Part shown: positions 1 through 5,372 of the stretch, piece after piece
Layout: each line of letters opens with the position of its first letter
Numbering within the stretch: position 1 is the stretch's first letter
DNA from: Burkholderiaceae bacterium
GTDB taxonomy: Bacteria; Pseudomonadota; Gammaproteobacteria; Burkholderiales; Burkholderiaceae_D
Reading direction: 5' to 3'
Assembly (NCBI GenBank): GCA_031261905.1
Contig: JAISIS010000016.1
Coordinates: 1 to 5,372, forward strand
DNA length: 5,372 nucleotides
The notes under the pieces: model-generated
What the model was told of the DNA's origin: nothing
The model's input: the letters and a program-made list of their open reading frames with translations, nothing else
The model's database searches: none
Program-made: the position numbers and the translations under genes

Positions 1-956
1 GCCTGCACATCAACACTTTTTCTGGCCTCTTCCACCAGCGACATGATGTCGCCCATTCCAAGAATCCGGCTGGCCATTCTGGCAGGGTCAAATACCTCCA
101 GTCCGTCCAGTTTTTCGGATACCCCGGCAAATTTAATGGGCTTTCCGGTGATATGGCGCACCGAGAGGGCCGCGCCGCCGCGCGCGTCACCATCCAGCTT
201 GGTCAGCACAATGCCCGTCAGCGGCAGGGTTTCATTAAAGGTACGGGCAACATTGACGGCATCCTGGCCCAGCATCGCGTCAACGACAAACAATGTCTCT
301 ATGGGGCGCACAGCCTCATGCAATGCCGCTATTTCCCGCATCATCTCTTCGTCAATGCCGAGCCGCCCCGCCGTATCTATAATCAGTACGTCGTGGTAAT
401 GACGGCGCGCGTGGTCCAGCGCGGATTGCGCTATCTCAACCGGGCGCGAGGACGGCTCCGAAGCATAAAAATCAACCCCGGCCTGCTGTGATACGGTTTC
501 CAGTTGCCGGATGGCGGCAGGACGGTAAACGTCTGTGGAAACCGTCAGCACTTTCTTTTTGTTTTCTGTTTTCAGGTAGCGCGCCAGCTTGCCAACAGTT
601 GTCGTTTTGCCGACACCCTGTAACCCGGCCATCAGTATCACGGCTGGAGGCTGGGTGGCAAAACTCAGCTTCGTGGCATCCTTGCCAAGATCCCCGCCCA
701 TAATATCTGTCAGTTCCTGCTGCACGACACCAACCAGCGCCTGACCCGGCGTAAGTGATCCGATTACTTCCTCACCCATCGCTTTTTCGCGTACGCGGCT
801 GATAAAATCGCGAACGACCGGCAGGGCCACGTCCGCCTCCAGCAACGCCAGACGGATTTCGCGCAGCATTTCCGCTGTATTGGTTTCTGTCAGGCGAGCT
901 TCGCCTCGTATGGTTTTTACGACCTTGGCCAGCCGTTGTGTCAGGTTATCCAGCAT
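1..956 (-). CDS. ffh: Signal recognition particle protein Ffh (SRP54), N-terminal NG domain, partial at left edge
   Basis: Ffh is the SRP GTPase that binds signal sequences of nascent inner-membrane proteins and, with 4.5S RNA and FtsY, delivers ribosomes to the Sec translocon. Reading leftward from ATG at 956-954 gives 318 complete codons with no stop before the edge. The N domain carries ALLEADVALPVV (about residues 37-48). The G domain shows the P-loop GLQGVGKTTT (111-120), the DVYRPAA insertion-box motif (142-148), DTAGR (194-198), TKLDGDARGG (252-261) and GVSEKLDGLE (278-287). The family is usually about 450 residues, so the methionine-rich M domain that binds RNA and signal peptide lies off the window. 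The start MLDNLTQRL is the canonical one for betaproteobacterial Ffh, but I see no strong Shine-Dalgarno before it. It is transcribed divergently from fhs. The family assignment is very secure. Confidence 0.97.
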   Translation of the reverse strand, partial: MLDNLTQRLAKVVKTIRGEARLTETNTAEMLREIRLALLEADVALPVVRDFISRVREKAMGEEVIGSLTPGQALVGVVQQELTDIMGGDLGKDATKLSFATQPPAVILMAGLQGVGKTTTVGKLARYLKTENKKKVLTVSTDVYRPAAIRQLETVSQQAGVDFYASEPSSRPVEIAQSALDHARRHYHDVLIIDTAGRLGIDEEMMREIAALHEAVRPIETLFVVDAMLGQDAVNVARTFNETLPLTGIVLTKLDGDARGGAALSVRHITGKPIKFAGVSEKLDGLEVFDPARMASRILGMGDIMSLVEEARKSVDVQ

Positions 957-1053
957 AATTCTGTCAATAAATGGAAAAATAATAAGTTTTGCCGTCGTCT
1001 CCGGTTTACTGTATTGTAGCCGTTCCAGGATATACGGCATGGCACGGAAATGA

Positions 1054-1076
1054 TTTTTTCCCGTTTGCGGAAAAAA
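1054..1076. repeat. 8-bp inverted repeat of A/T tracts in the ffh-fhs divergent gap
   Basis: TTTTTTCC (1054-1061) and GGAAAAAA (1069-1076) are perfect reverse complements around a 7-base spacer. Another T-run follows at 1084-1091, which could pair with the same A-run. The element sits upstream of the candidate fhs promoter, so for fhs it is more likely an operator-like or A-tract element than a transcribed hairpin. In a leftward ffh transcript it could lie in the leader. Its function is unknown. Confidence 0.45.
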
Positions 1077-1112
1077 GCGTCCTGTTTTTTTGTGGTGGAT
1101 CGCGGTGTTTTG

Positions 1113-1142
1113 TTGCGAATCGCCGCAGGGTTCATCTACAAT
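1113..1142 (+). promoter_or_regulatory. Candidate sigma-70 promoter for fhs
   Basis: A TTGCGA box (1113-1118, 4 of 6 to consensus) is followed after 18 bases by TACAAT (1137-1142, 5 of 6). Transcription would begin near 1149-1150, giving a leader of about 45 nt before the fhs ATG at 1194. The position in the divergent ffh-fhs gap supports it, but the call rests on motif matching by eye. Confidence 0.42.
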
Positions 1143-1193
1143 GGACCGTAAGACGGAATTTAATACAACATCCAGAGATGAAGGGATTTTGAT

Positions 1194-2870
1194 ATGACAA
1201 CGGACATCGCAATTGCTCAACGTGCCAAGATGCTGCGCATCAGTCAGGTAGCGCAAAAATTCGATATTGAGGAAGAATATATGGAGCCGTATGGCTTCCA
1301 CAAGGCAAAGATTTCACTGGAGTTTCTGGAAACCCTGAAAGACAGGCCGAACGGCAAGCTGGTTCTGGTGACGGCGATCAACCCCACGCCGGCCGGAGAA
1401 GGCAAAACTACAACAACGATCGGGCTGGGCGATGCCCTGAACCGCATCGGCAAGAAATCCATCATCTGCCTGCGTGAACCCTCTCTGGGACCGGTCTTTG
1501 GCATGAAGGGAGGCGCTGCCGGCGGCGGTTATTCCCAGGTTGTCCCGATGGAGGACATCAACCTGCATTTCACCGGTGATATCAGCGCCGTTGGCCTGGC
1601 AAACAACCTGCTGGCCGCCCTGATTGACAACCATATCCACCACGGCAACGAACTGGGCATTGATGCACGCCGCGTGGTATGGAAGCGCGTTGTGGATATG
1701 AATGATCGCGCCCTGCGTGACGTTACGATCGGTCTCGGTGGGCCAGGTAACGGCTTCCCGCGTGCCGACGGCTTTGACATCACGGTTGCCTCCGAAGTCA
1801 TGGCTATTTTCTGCCTGGCGACCAGTCTGGAAGATCTGAAAGACCGCCTGGGCCGCATTGTTATCGGCTATACGCGCGACCTTCGCCCCATCCTTGCGAG
1901 CGACCTCAAGGCGCATGGCGCTATGGCGGCTCTCCTGAAAGACGCCATCAAACCCAACATGGTGCAAACGCTGGAAAATAATCCCGCCCTTATCCACGGC
2001 GGCCCATTCGCCAATATCGCCACTGGCTCCAACTCGGTCATCGCCACCGCCTCCGCGCTGAAACTCGCGGATTATGTAGTGACGGAAGCTGGCTTTGGCG
2101 CCGATCTGGGCGCGGAAAAATTTGTGGACATCGTCTGCCGCAAGTCCGGCTTCAAACCTGATTGCGCCGTTGTTGTGGCAACCGTTCGCGCGCTTAAATA
2201 TCACGGCGGCGTTGAATTGCCCGATCTCAATCAGGAAAATCTGTCCGCGCTGGAAAAAGGCATGGCCAACCTTGAACGCCACGTCAACAATATCCGCAAC
2301 CATTATGGTCTACCCTGTATTGTGGCCATCAACCACTTTACGCTGGATACCGATGCGGAAATTCAACTGCTCAAGGACAAGATGGCGGCCCAGGGAGCTC
2401 CTGTGGTAGTTTCCCGGCACTGGGCAGAAGGCGGAAAAGGCGGCGAGGAACTGGCCAGGGCCGTTGTCAACATGGTGGAAACCACGCCTTCCAACTTCAA
2501 ATTTGTCTATGAGGAAAACGACTCTCTGTGGAACAAGATATCCGCCATCGCAACCAAACTGTACGGTGCGAGAGACATCATGGCCGACAGCAGAATCCGC
2601 GCGCAGATCAAGAAGCTGGAAGACGATGGGTACGGTTCTTACCCGATTTGCGTAGCCAAGACACAATATTCTTTCTCCACAGATCCGGCATTGCGCGGTG
2701 CGCCGACCGGACATTCTGTGACCGTCCGTGAAGTGCGACTGGCGGCCGGCGCCGAATTTATTGTCATGGTCTGCGGCGATGACGTCATGACGATGCCGGG
2801 CCTGCCCAAAGTCCCGTCATCCAACATGATTGATGTGGATGCGGATGGAAGAATTGTCGGTTTATTCTGA
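1194..2870 (+). CDS. fhs: Formate-tetrahydrofolate ligase (10-formyl-THF synthetase)
   Basis: The enzyme joins formate to tetrahydrofolate using ATP, giving 10-formyl-THF, ADP and phosphate. It is cytosolic and is the entry of formate into folate C1 metabolism. The 558-codon length matches the usual monofunctional bacterial enzyme (about 555-560). Visible motifs are the ATP-binding loop [10 protein letters not shown] (65-74), [10 protein letters not shown] (94-103) running into the family signature [11 protein letters not shown] (103-113), HGGPFANIA (268-276) and the second signature [12 protein letters not shown] (328-339). The C-terminus is the typical [10 protein letters not shown]...I.GLF. 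The ATG at 1194 has a good Shine-Dalgarno, GAAGGGA at 1180-1186, seven bases upstream, and the protein starts where the family does. It is probably its own transcription unit, given a candidate promoter at 1113-1142 and two downstream hairpins. In a formate-producing organism this enzyme would recapture C1 units for serine and purines; that link is inferred. No frameshift or missing motif is seen. Confidence 0.98.
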   Translation: MTTDIAIAQRAKMLRISQVAQKFDIEEEYMEPYGFHKAKISLEFLETLKDRPNGKLVLVTAINPTPAGEGKTTTTIGLGDALNRIGKKSIICLREPSLGPVFGMKGGAAGGGYSQVVPMEDINLHFTGDISAVGLANNLLAALIDNHIHHGNELGIDARRVVWKRVVDMNDRALRDVTIGLGGPGNGFPRADGFDITVASEVMAIFCLATSLEDLKDRLGRIVIGYTRDLRPILASDLKAHGAMAALLKDAIKPNMVQTLENNPALIHGGPFANIATGSNSVIATASALKLADYVVTEAGFGADLGAEKFVDIVCRKSGFKPDCAVVVATVRALKYHGGVELPDLNQENLSALEKGMANLERHVNNIRNHYGLPCIVAINHFTLDTDAEIQLLKDKMAAQGAPVVVSRHWAEGGKGGEELARAVVNMVETTPSNFKFVYEENDSLWNKISAIATKLYGARDIMADSRIRAQIKKLEDDGYGSYPICVAKTQYSFSTDPALRGAPTGHSVTVREVRLAAGAEFIVMVCGDDVMTMPGLPKVPSSNMIDVDADGRIVGLF

Positions 2871-2882
2871 TATATTCTGATA
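2863..2882. repeat. Perfect 10-bp tandem duplication across the fhs stop codon
   Basis: TATTCTGATA occurs twice head to tail, at 2863-2872 and 2873-2882. The first copy contains the last Phe codon and the TGA stop of fhs; the second lies wholly downstream and out of frame. It looks like a small slippage duplication that left the protein end unchanged. Confidence 0.8.
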
Positions 2883-2914
2883 ATTTTGTGTAAACTAGAG
2901 CTTCTGCACAAAAT
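2883..2914 (+). terminator. AU-rich hairpin just after fhs, possible weak terminator
   Basis: ATTTTGTG (2883-2890) and CACAAAAT (2907-2914) are perfect reverse complements. A G-U and an A-U pair extend the stem to 10 bp around a 12-base loop. The sequence CAATTATTTT follows, a broken U-rich tail. The low GC content of the stem and interrupted tail make it a weak terminator at best. It could also protect the 3' end of the fhs mRNA. Confidence 0.35.
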
Positions 2915-2924
2915 CAATTATTTT

Positions 2925-2980
2925 AGATGAATCATATTTATGCTTCCAAAGCATGTATGATTCATCTTTGGCTGGTTTTT
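2925..2980 (+). terminator. Long hairpin downstream of fhs, candidate terminator
   Basis: AGATGAATCATA (2925-2936) pairs perfectly with TATGATTCATCT (2956-2967). Inside it ATGCTT (2940-2945) pairs with AAGCAT (2949-2954) around a 3-base loop, separated by a small internal loop (TTT opposite G). The stem is thus 18 bp in two blocks. A T5 run appears at 2976-2980, but eight bases after the stem rather than directly against it. The position 55 bases past the fhs stop fits a transcription end; the offset T-run lowers confidence. Confidence 0.5.
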
Positions 2981-2997
2981 GTAAAACTTAAGAAGGT

Positions 2998-3024
2998 GGG
3001 CAGGAATTAAAAAGAGACCTGCCC
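2998..3024 (+). repeat. 7-bp GC-rich inverted repeat in the fhs-reductase gap
   Basis: GGGCAGG (2998-3004) and CCTGCCC (3018-3024) are perfect complements around an A-rich 13-base loop. A flanking T-G pair can lengthen the stem to 8 bp. There is no T-run after it, so it is not a terminator on this strand. Confidence 0.5.
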
Positions 3025-3046
3025 GAAGTAAACCACCCCTCCGGAA

Positions 3047-3065
3047 TGCCGTTCATCAGACGGCA
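3047..3065 (+). repeat. 6-bp hairpin in the fhs-reductase gap
   Basis: TGCCGT (3047-3052) and ACGGCA (3060-3065) are perfect complements around a 7-base loop. Together with the hairpin at 2998-3024 it gives two neighbouring stems about 20 bases apart, which is why a structured RNA is worth considering. A stem this short can arise by chance. Confidence 0.4.
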
Positions 3066-3267
3066 ATAAACAGGCCCAACGCCACCTGCAGGGCTATGGA
3101 GATACTGGGAACCGGTTTATCCTGAAAAGTATAGGAAAACTTCAAAAAGGAAATTAGAGCGAAAAATTTATAAAAAAAGAACGATCGGCTGGACTGAAAA
3201 AAATGCCACAACGGAAATTATCACTGCCTCATCCAGACCGACCGGAACACATTTAAGAGGAAAAAAA

Positions 3268-4293
3268 ATGAAATATGCGATTATTGGTGCTGGCGCGATC
3301 GGAGGATATGTTGGCGTTAAATTGGCCCTGTCGGGAGAAGACGTCACCTTCATCGTACGGGGGGCCAACCTCGAAGCCATCAGGAAAAATGGTATTAAAC
3401 TCATCATGAATGATGGCGCCGAACTTGTCGCAAATAATGTGAAAGCCACTAACAACTACGATGAAGTCGGTCCGGTAGATGTGGTCATTCTCGCAATGAA
3501 GGCGCACCAGGTTGAGGCCGTTGTGGATGATGTACCCAAACTTTTTGGCCCGGATACGGTTGTGGTAACCATGCAAAACGGTATTCCGTACTGGTATTTC
3601 CACAAACACGGTGGCCCCTATGAGGGCGCACGCGTTCAAAGTGTTGACCCCACCGGACAGATTGCCGCAAAAATTCCGGCTTCCCGCGTACTGGGCTGCG
3701 TTGTTTACCCTGCATCCGAACTCATCGCGCCCGGCGTTATCCGCCATATTGAGGGCGATCGCTTCCCGATTGGCGAACTGGATGGTTCCGTCAGCGAACG
3801 TGCGCAAAAGGTATCCGAATCCTTTATCAAGGCCGGATTCAGATCGCCGATCCTGGAAAACATCCGCTCGGAAATCTGGCTCAAGCTTTGGGGCAACCTG
3901 ACCTTCAACCCCATCAGCTCGCTTTCCCACTCCACGCTGGTGGATATCTGCCAATACCCACTGACGCGTGAACTGGCTGGCGACATGATGATTGAGGCAC
4001 AGCGTATTGCCAACAAGCTCGGCATTGAGTTCCGTGTACCGCTTGAAAAACGGATTGCGGGTGCGGAAAAGGTCGGCAAACACAAAACCTCCATGCTGCA
4101 GGATGTGGAGGCTGGCCGCGAACCAGAGATTGACGCGCTGGTTGGCTCGGTCGTGGAACTGGGCAGGATCACCCATACCGCAACGCCGCATATCAATACC
4201 GTGTACGCACTGGTCAAATTGCTGGCAAAAACGATGGATGAGGAAAAAGGCTATGTCCGCCTGGAGGGTGAAAATTCTTCCTCCGCCCACTAA
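3268..4293 (+). CDS. Ketopantoate-reductase-family NADPH-dependent oxidoreductase (PanE/ApbA-like)
   Basis: The family's standard member, 2-dehydropantoate 2-reductase, reduces ketopantoate to pantoate with NADPH in pantothenate synthesis; paralogs act on other 2-oxoacids. The 341-residue protein starts with the Rossmann motif GAGAIGG (7-13), and R31 sits where the family binds the NADPH 2'-phosphate. Family catalytic and substrate positions appear conserved: K78 in MKAHQ, N104 in MQNG, K206 in WLKLWGN, N214, and E287 in the C-terminal SMLQDVEAGREPEID block (275-289). It is longer than E. coli PanE (about 303), partly from a central segment near 107-135 and a charged tail ending GENSSSAH. The ATG at 3268 has AAGAGGA at 3255-3261, six bases upstream. 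It sits between fhs and a glyoxylate aminotransferase, with no other pantothenate gene visible, so a role on a glyoxylate-related 2-oxoacid such as hydroxypyruvate is possible. The family is secure; the substrate is not, so no symbol is given. Confidence 0.93.
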   Translation: MKYAIIGAGAIGGYVGVKLALSGEDVTFIVRGANLEAIRKNGIKLIMNDGAELVANNVKATNNYDEVGPVDVVILAMKAHQVEAVVDDVPKLFGPDTVVVTMQNGIPYWYFHKHGGPYEGARVQSVDPTGQIAAKIPASRVLGCVVYPASELIAPGVIRHIEGDRFPIGELDGSVSERAQKVSESFIKAGFRSPILENIRSEIWLKLWGNLTFNPISSLSHSTLVDICQYPLTRELAGDMMIEAQRIANKLGIEFRVPLEKRIAGAEKVGKHKTSMLQDVEAGREPEIDALVGSVVELGRITHTATPHINTVYALVKLLAKTMDEEKGYVRLEGENSSSAH

Positions 4294-4309
4294 ACTGATA
4301 AAAAACCGG

Positions 4310-4348
4310 ATTAACCCCTGTTGTGAGACATTCACAACAGGGGTTAAT
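4310..4348 (+). terminator. Perfect 17-bp hairpin between reductase and aminotransferase genes
   Basis: ATTAACCCCTGTTGTGA (4310-4326) and TCACAACAGGGGTTAAT (4332-4348) are exact reverse complements around the 5-base loop GACAT. This is the strongest inverted repeat in the window, 17 bases past the reductase stop. No T-run follows on the plus strand (AAATTACCC comes next), while an A-run just upstream (4299-4305) would give a U-run for leftward transcription. It could be a factor-assisted terminator, an mRNA-stabilising or processing hairpin within an operon, or a protein-binding palindrome. Confidence 0.5.
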
Positions 4349-4408
4349 AAATTACCCAAAGTTGTGAAAATGGTAGAAAATAATGCCTTGGGACATTACT
4401 TTTTGTCA

Positions 4409-4425
4409 GCCGTTCGGGAAACGGC
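4409..4425 (+). repeat. 6-bp hairpin upstream of the aminotransferase gene
   Basis: GCCGTT (4409-4414) and AACGGC (4420-4425) are perfect complements around CGGGA. It lies about 38 bases before the aminotransferase ATG, with no T-run after it. It may be part of the leader, or chance. Confidence 0.4.
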
Positions 4426-4463
4426 ATGAAACACCAAATCATATCCTGTAGAGACAATAAATC

Positions 4464-5372
4464 ATGGTAGCGCCATCCCTCGATAAAATAACCACTTTCA
4501 TTCCCCCGAAACGTACTTTGATGGGGCCTGGCCCCTCGGATATCAATCCCCGTGTATTGTCAGCCATGAGCCTGCCTGTTATCGGGCATCTGGATCCTGC
4601 TTTCGCTGGCATGATGGAAGAATTGAAGGTACTGTTGCGTTATGTTTTCAAGACACAGAACGCCTTGACCTATCCTATTTCCGGACCAGGATCTATCGGG
4701 ATGGAAAACTGTTTCGTCAATATGGTTTCCCCTGGCGACAAGGTGATCGTCTGCCGCAACGGCGTTTTCGGTGGGCGCATGATTGAGCACGTTGAGCGCT
4801 GCGGCGGTACACCCATTATCATCGATGACAAATGGGGAGAGCCGGTCGATCCCGACAAGCTTGAGGATGCATTAAGGCAAAACCCGGACGCCCGGATTGT
4901 GGCGTTCGTTCATGCCGAAACGTCTACCGGTTGCGAATCGGATGCGAAACTTCTGGCACAGATTGCCCATAAACACGATGCACTGGTAATTGTGGATGCG
5001 GTAACTTCGCTGGGCGGTATCCCTGTGCTGGTGGATGAATGGGAACTGGATGCGGTTTACTCCGCAACCCAGAAATGTATTTCCTGCGCCCCTGGCCTGG
5101 CTCCGGTCACCTTTTCTGAAAAGGTGGTTGAGTACGTCAAGAACAGGAAAACAAAACCGCAAAGCTGGTTCATGGACATGAACCTGATCCTGAACTACTG
5201 GGGCAATACCGCACGCACTTATCACCACACCGCCCCCATTAACGCGCTTTACGGCCTCCATGAGGCACTCCTGCTTATAAAGGAGGAAGGCCTGGAAAAC
5301 GTATGGAAACGCCATGCGATGCACTATCAGGCGCTGAAAGCCGGATTTGACGCGATGGGCCTGCGTTTCCTG
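4464..5372 (+). CDS. Alanine/serine-glyoxylate aminotransferase (class V, PLP-dependent), partial at right edge
   Basis: Enzymes of this family move the amino group of alanine or serine to glyoxylate, giving glycine plus pyruvate or hydroxypyruvate. They are the bacterial relatives of human AGT (AGXT) and of serine-cycle Sga. The 303 codons present show GPGPS (21-25), the cofactor-phosphate region SGPGSIGME (73-81), HAETSTG (150-156), VDAVTSLGG (177-185) with the PLP-pyridine aspartate D178, the Schiff-base lysine K204 in SATQKCISCAPGLAP, and YHHTAP (253-258). Full family length is about 390-400, so about 90-100 residues are missing, including the C-terminal arginine that binds substrate carboxylate. 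The ATG at 4464 has only a weak Shine-Dalgarno (TAGAGA, 4449-4454), but the protein start matches the family. It follows the reductase after a 170-base gap with a strong hairpin, so it may be cotranscribed or separate. Alanine versus serine as donor cannot be decided here. Confidence 0.94.
   Translation, partial: MVAPSLDKITTFIPPKRTLMGPGPSDINPRVLSAMSLPVIGHLDPAFAGMMEELKVLLRYVFKTQNALTYPISGPGSIGMENCFVNMVSPGDKVIVCRNGVFGGRMIEHVERCGGTPIIIDDKWGEPVDPDKLEDALRQNPDARIVAFVHAETSTGCESDAKLLAQIAHKHDALVIVDAVTSLGGIPVLVDEWELDAVYSATQKCISCAPGLAPVTFSEKVVEYVKNRKTKPQSWFMDMNLILNYWGNTARTYHHTAPINALYGLHEALLLIKEEGLENVWKRHAMHYQALKAGFDAMGLRFL

Larger units (their letters stand above)
2871..3267 (+). other. 397-base gene-free region with several hairpins, possible leader of the reductase gene
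   Basis: No convincing protein gene is present here on either strand. After the two hairpins near fhs, further short inverted repeats follow: GGGCAGG/CCTGCCC (2998-3004 with 3018-3024), TGCCGT/ACGGCA (3047-3052 with 3060-3065), and a 9-bp pairing with one bulged base (3185-3193 with 3232-3241) just ahead of the Shine-Dalgarno of the next gene. A very A-rich stretch runs from about 3122 to 3180. I do not recognise a known riboswitch core; glycine and ZTP types were considered because of the gene context and did not fit. I could not place a convincing promoter for the downstream gene. The region may hold a structured 5' leader or a small RNA, or merely spacer. Confidence 0.4.

Noticed and set aside
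43..703. Plus-strand open frames opposite ffh
   Set aside because: They overlap in different frames and have low-complexity Ser/Arg/Pro-rich products. The opposite strand encodes unmistakable Ffh GTPase motifs throughout.
1013..1018. TACAAT on the minus strand as a -10 box for ffh
   Set aside because: The hexamer is good, but no acceptable -35 box lies 16-18 bases upstream on that strand.
941..1135. A 64-codon minus-strand frame in the ffh-fhs gap
   Set aside because: It overlaps the ffh start in another frame, is rich in Arg/Lys and has no recognisable domain or good ribosome site.
1314..2303. A 329-codon open frame on the minus strand inside fhs
   Set aside because: It is antisense to the highly conserved fhs coding sequence, shows no recognisable domain, and is explained by codon bias of the real gene.
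2998..3120. Glycine or ZTP riboswitch before the reductase gene
   Set aside because: The gene context made these worth testing, but the conserved core sequences of either class are not visible.
3168..3455. A minus-strand frame of 95 codons with hydrophobic stretches across the reductase start
   Set aside because: Hydrophobicity at its start and end looks membrane-like, but most of it is antisense to the reductase N-terminus and no ribosome site supports it.
4322..4336. TGTGA-N5-TCACA as a CRP binding site
   Set aside because: The spacing is 5 rather than the required 6, and the bases are fully accounted for by a much longer 17-bp hairpin.
3253..4359. A 368-codon open frame on the minus strand over the reductase gene
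   Set aside because: It mirrors the reductase in antisense. The plus-strand frame has a strong ribosome site and clear family motifs, while this frame has none.

Overview
The window reads as a stretch of a betaproteobacterial chromosome with roughly even base composition. The Ffh N-terminus (MLDNLTQRLAKVV..., ALLEADVALPVV, DTAGRLGIDEEMM) is of the Burkholderiales type. All four protein genes look intact and native, and I see no tRNA, rRNA, CRISPR array or insertion sequence. Formate-tetrahydrofolate ligase together with an alanine/serine-glyoxylate aminotransferase points to an organism that handles formate and glyoxylate. An Oxalobacter-like oxalate degrader would fit, but that placement is inference and a serine-cycle or other one-carbon user is also possible.

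Layout. Positions 1-956, minus strand: the N-terminal NG GTPase domain of the signal recognition particle protein Ffh, cut by the left edge. Positions 957-1193: a divergent intergenic region with a plausible sigma-70 promoter for the rightward gene. Positions 1194-2870, plus: fhs, full length, 558 codons. Positions 2871-3267: a 397-base gene-free stretch. It begins with a 10-bp tandem duplication across the fhs stop and holds two inverted repeats that may end fhs transcription, followed by smaller hairpins that may form a structured leader for the next gene. Positions 3268-4293, plus: a ketopantoate-reductase-family (PanE/ApbA) oxidoreductase of 341 codons. Positions 4294-4463: a gap with a perfect 17-bp hairpin and a small second hairpin. 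Positions 4464 to the right edge, plus: the first 303 codons of a PLP-dependent alanine/serine-glyoxylate aminotransferase.

How the genes may work together (inference). Fhs charges formate onto tetrahydrofolate, and the C1 unit can reach serine through the folate pathway. The aminotransferase can turn glyoxylate into glycine using alanine or serine as amino donor; with serine the by-product is hydroxypyruvate. The reductase between them belongs to an NADPH-dependent 2-oxoacid reductase family. It may be a true pantothenate enzyme or may reduce a 2-oxoacid made in this glyoxylate/C1 network. ffh is housekeeping and unrelated in function. No obvious undescribed system such as a defence island, toxin system or repeat array is visible. 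The most unexplained DNA is the structured 2871-3267 stretch and the hairpin in the reductase-aminotransferase gap.
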